A stretch of DNA of 24,715 nt from UMGS172 sp045637775. GTDB lineage: Bacteria; Bacillota; Clostridia; Oscillospirales; Acutalibacteraceae. Made by a program: the position numbers and the translations under genes. The notes beneath the pieces were generated by a model. It was given only the letters and a program-made list of their open reading frames with translations, was not told the origin of the DNA and did no database searches. Positions 23,362 to 24,715 of this stretch are shown one piece after another. Location of the stretch: NCBI GenBank assembly GCA_045637775.1, contig JAZUAC010000061.1, positions 1 to 24,715 on the forward strand, given 5' to 3'. Numbering within the stretch: position 1 is the stretch's first letter; the number at the start of each line of letters is the position of its first letter.

Positions 23362-24210
23362 ATGAACAAACAGTATGAAGGTAAGGTTGCCGTTGTTACA
23401 GGTGCGGCAGGTGTTATTTGCTCCGAGGTCTCGCGTGACCTTGCGGCGCGAGGATGCTTTGTTGTGTTGGTTGATCTTTCACTTGAAAATGCAGAAAAGG
23501 TAGCCGAGGAGATCCGTCAGAACGGCGGTGAATGCAAGGCTTATTCCTGCAACGTTATGGATAAGGCGGCGGTTGACGCTTTGGCCGACGAGGTTATCAA
23601 AACCTGTGGCCGTTGCGATTTTCTTATCAACGGCGCAGGCGGTAACAATGCCAAGTGCCAGCCCAAAATCGTCGAATTCGACCCTCGTGAGCTCGAAGAC
23701 GATCGCCCCGAGGATGTGGTTGGTCTTTATAATATTGATATGAACGTTTTTGAAAATATCATCAAGTTAAACACAATGGGCACGGTGTACCCTCTGCTTG
23801 CCTTTGCAAAATATATGGTCAAGCAGGGTGGGGGAAGCATTATCAACTTTGCTTCCATGAATACATATTGCCCTCTCACCCGCAATTTTGCCTATGCAAT
23901 GAGTAAGGCCGCGGTTGCTAACTTTACTCAAGCCTTTGCAGCATACTTTGCCAAAACCGGCATCCGTGTCAACGCAGTTGCACCGGGATTTATTCTGAAT
24001 CCGAGAAGCAAGCTTATTTTGGGTACCGTTGAAGAAGGCTTAACCAAGCGCGGTCAGGACGTTATCGACCACACTCCTATGGGCAATTTCGGCTCGGCTC
24101 ACGATATGTGCGGTGCTATCCGTTGGCTTATCGATGACGAGGCCGCAGGCTTTGTCACCGGTATCACCGTCCCCGTTGACGGCGGATTCCTGACCCTTTC
24201 GGGTGTATAA
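23362..24210 (+). CDS. SDR-type D-mannonate oxidoreductase (fructuronate reductase)
   Basis: A 282-aa short-chain dehydrogenase expected to reduce D-fructuronate to D-mannonate with NAD(P)H, replacing the unrelated long-chain UxuB. Cofactor motif TGAAGVICS (13-21), with Cys-Ser where the standard SDR has Gly-Ile-Gly; NGAGGNN (90-96); catalytic Ser165 and Tyr178-x-x-x-Lys182; PVDGGF near the end. The insert around 100-130 (FDPRELEDDRPEDV) and NPRSKLIL at 213-220 are typical of mannonate-type SDRs. It lies 22 nt after uxaC with RBS AAAGGAG, and uxuA follows 11 nt later. Confidence 0.88.
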   Translation: MNKQYEGKVAVVTGAAGVICSEVSRDLAARGCFVVLVDLSLENAEKVAEEIRQNGGECKAYSCNVMDKAAVDALADEVIKTCGRCDFLINGAGGNNAKCQPKIVEFDPRELEDDRPEDVVGLYNIDMNVFENIIKLNTMGTVYPLLAFAKYMVKQGGGSIINFASMNTYCPLTRNFAYAMSKAAVANFTQAFAAYFAKTGIRVNAVAPGFILNPRSKLILGTVEEGLTKRGQDVIDHTPMGNFGSAHDMCGAIRWLIDDEAAGFVTGITVPVDGGFLTLSGV

Positions 24211-24221
24211 CGGAGGACAAC

Positions 24222-24715
24222 ATGATACTTGCAGACTATTTCCGCCCCGAACACGACACCGCATGGGATTTTGCCATTGCTTCGGGTGTAAAGCACGGTA
24301 TTATCCGTCTGCCCGAGGACGGCAAGTTTGATTATGCCGACAAGTCGCATTGGGATGCTCTGGTTAAAAAGTTCAATGATTTCGGCATAACACCCGTGGC
24401 TATCGAGCCTATGCCCAACGAGTTGCACGACCATATCAAGGCAGGCGATGATTTGCGCGATTGGGCAATCGAAAAGGTTATTTCGATGTTCCCCAATATG
24501 CAGGCTCACGGTATCGACACAATTTGCTTTAACTTCATGGCACACATCGGTTGGCTTCGCACCTCGTCGGAGTTCCCCGAGCGTGGCGGTGCAAAGGTAA
24601 CAGAGTTCAATATGGCAGATTTTAAACCTACGGGCGCTAAAATTACAGCCGACCAGCTTTGGGCAAATTATGAATATTTTGTCAAAGCAGTAGTTCCTTA
24701 CGCCGAAAAATACGG
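24222..24715 (+). CDS. uxuA: Mannonate dehydratase, 5' part (cut by window end)
   Basis: At least 164 codons are open to the window edge; the full family length is about 350 aa. It should dehydrate D-mannonate to 2-keto-3-deoxy-D-gluconate. N-terminal TIM-barrel features: MILADYFRPEHDTAWDFAIA, GVKHGIIRLPEDG, PVAIEPMPNELHDHI and ICFNFMAHIGWLRTS, the equivalent of the family's C-Y-N-F-M-P. CGGAGG (24211-24216) sets ATG 24222. It is the fourth gene of the operon; KDG kinase and aldolase may follow outside the window. Confidence 0.9.
   Translation, partial: MILADYFRPEHDTAWDFAIASGVKHGIIRLPEDGKFDYADKSHWDALVKKFNDFGITPVAIEPMPNELHDHIKAGDDLRDWAIEKVISMFPNMQAHGIDTICFNFMAHIGWLRTSSEFPERGGAKVTEFNMADFKPTGAKITADQLWANYEYFVKAVVPYAEKY

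Overview
The window looks like chromosome of a low- to mid-GC Gram-positive anaerobe of the class Clostridia, probably an uncultured gut or rumen Oscillospiraceae-like lineage. This is inferred from strong AGGAGG-type ribosome sites, consensus sigma-A promoters, an RsgI-like domain, a PPi-type phosphofructokinase, an ECF vitamin transporter subunit and intracellular hemicellulose and uronate enzymes. No plasmid, phage, transposase or CRISPR genes are visible.

Layout. 1-255: the end of an rRNA operon (partial 5S rRNA, a hairpin, tRNA-Asn, a terminator). 256-2500: two AT-rich orphan genes, an RsgI-domain lipoprotein and a YcxB-like membrane protein. Both are driven by the same 18-nt promoter cassette and embedded in hairpin-rich intergenic repeats. 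2566-4066: a MATE exporter ending at a two-way terminator. 4084-6523 (minus): a tightly overlapping operon of a single-HTH AraC-like regulator, a PnuC-type transporter and an intracellular five-Asp-box sialidase-like protein. 6704-7702: a DUF89/ARMT1-type phosphatase under a perfect consensus promoter. 7893-8759 (minus): a DUF362 protein. 8846-10531: a C-terminally truncated MocR/GntR-aminotransferase regulator divergent from an ECF S component, a layout that suggests vitamin B6 uptake. 10600-11817 (minus): PPi-type phosphofructokinase. 12011-15466: a 1151-aa exported, membrane-anchored protein joining a vWA-like domain, a lipase-like GYSRSG domain and two InlB-type repeats. 15638-16813 (minus): glycerol-1-phosphate dehydrogenase (AraM/EgsA type).

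17159-18901 (minus) is a two-gene module: a Fic AMP-transferase with a winged helix, followed 12 nt later by an unrecognised 208-aa protein carrying an R-x4-H (HEPN-like) motif. It lies between two identical 34-bp direct repeats. This is the best candidate for an undescribed toxin/antitoxin or defence unit here.

19192-24715 is a glucuronate-utilisation locus: an AraC regulator divergent from GH115 alpha-glucuronidase, uronate isomerase (uxaC), an SDR mannonate oxidoreductase and mannonate dehydratase (uxuA, cut by the window end). Together these would take imported glucuronoxylan oligosaccharides to 2-keto-3-deoxygluconate inside the cell.
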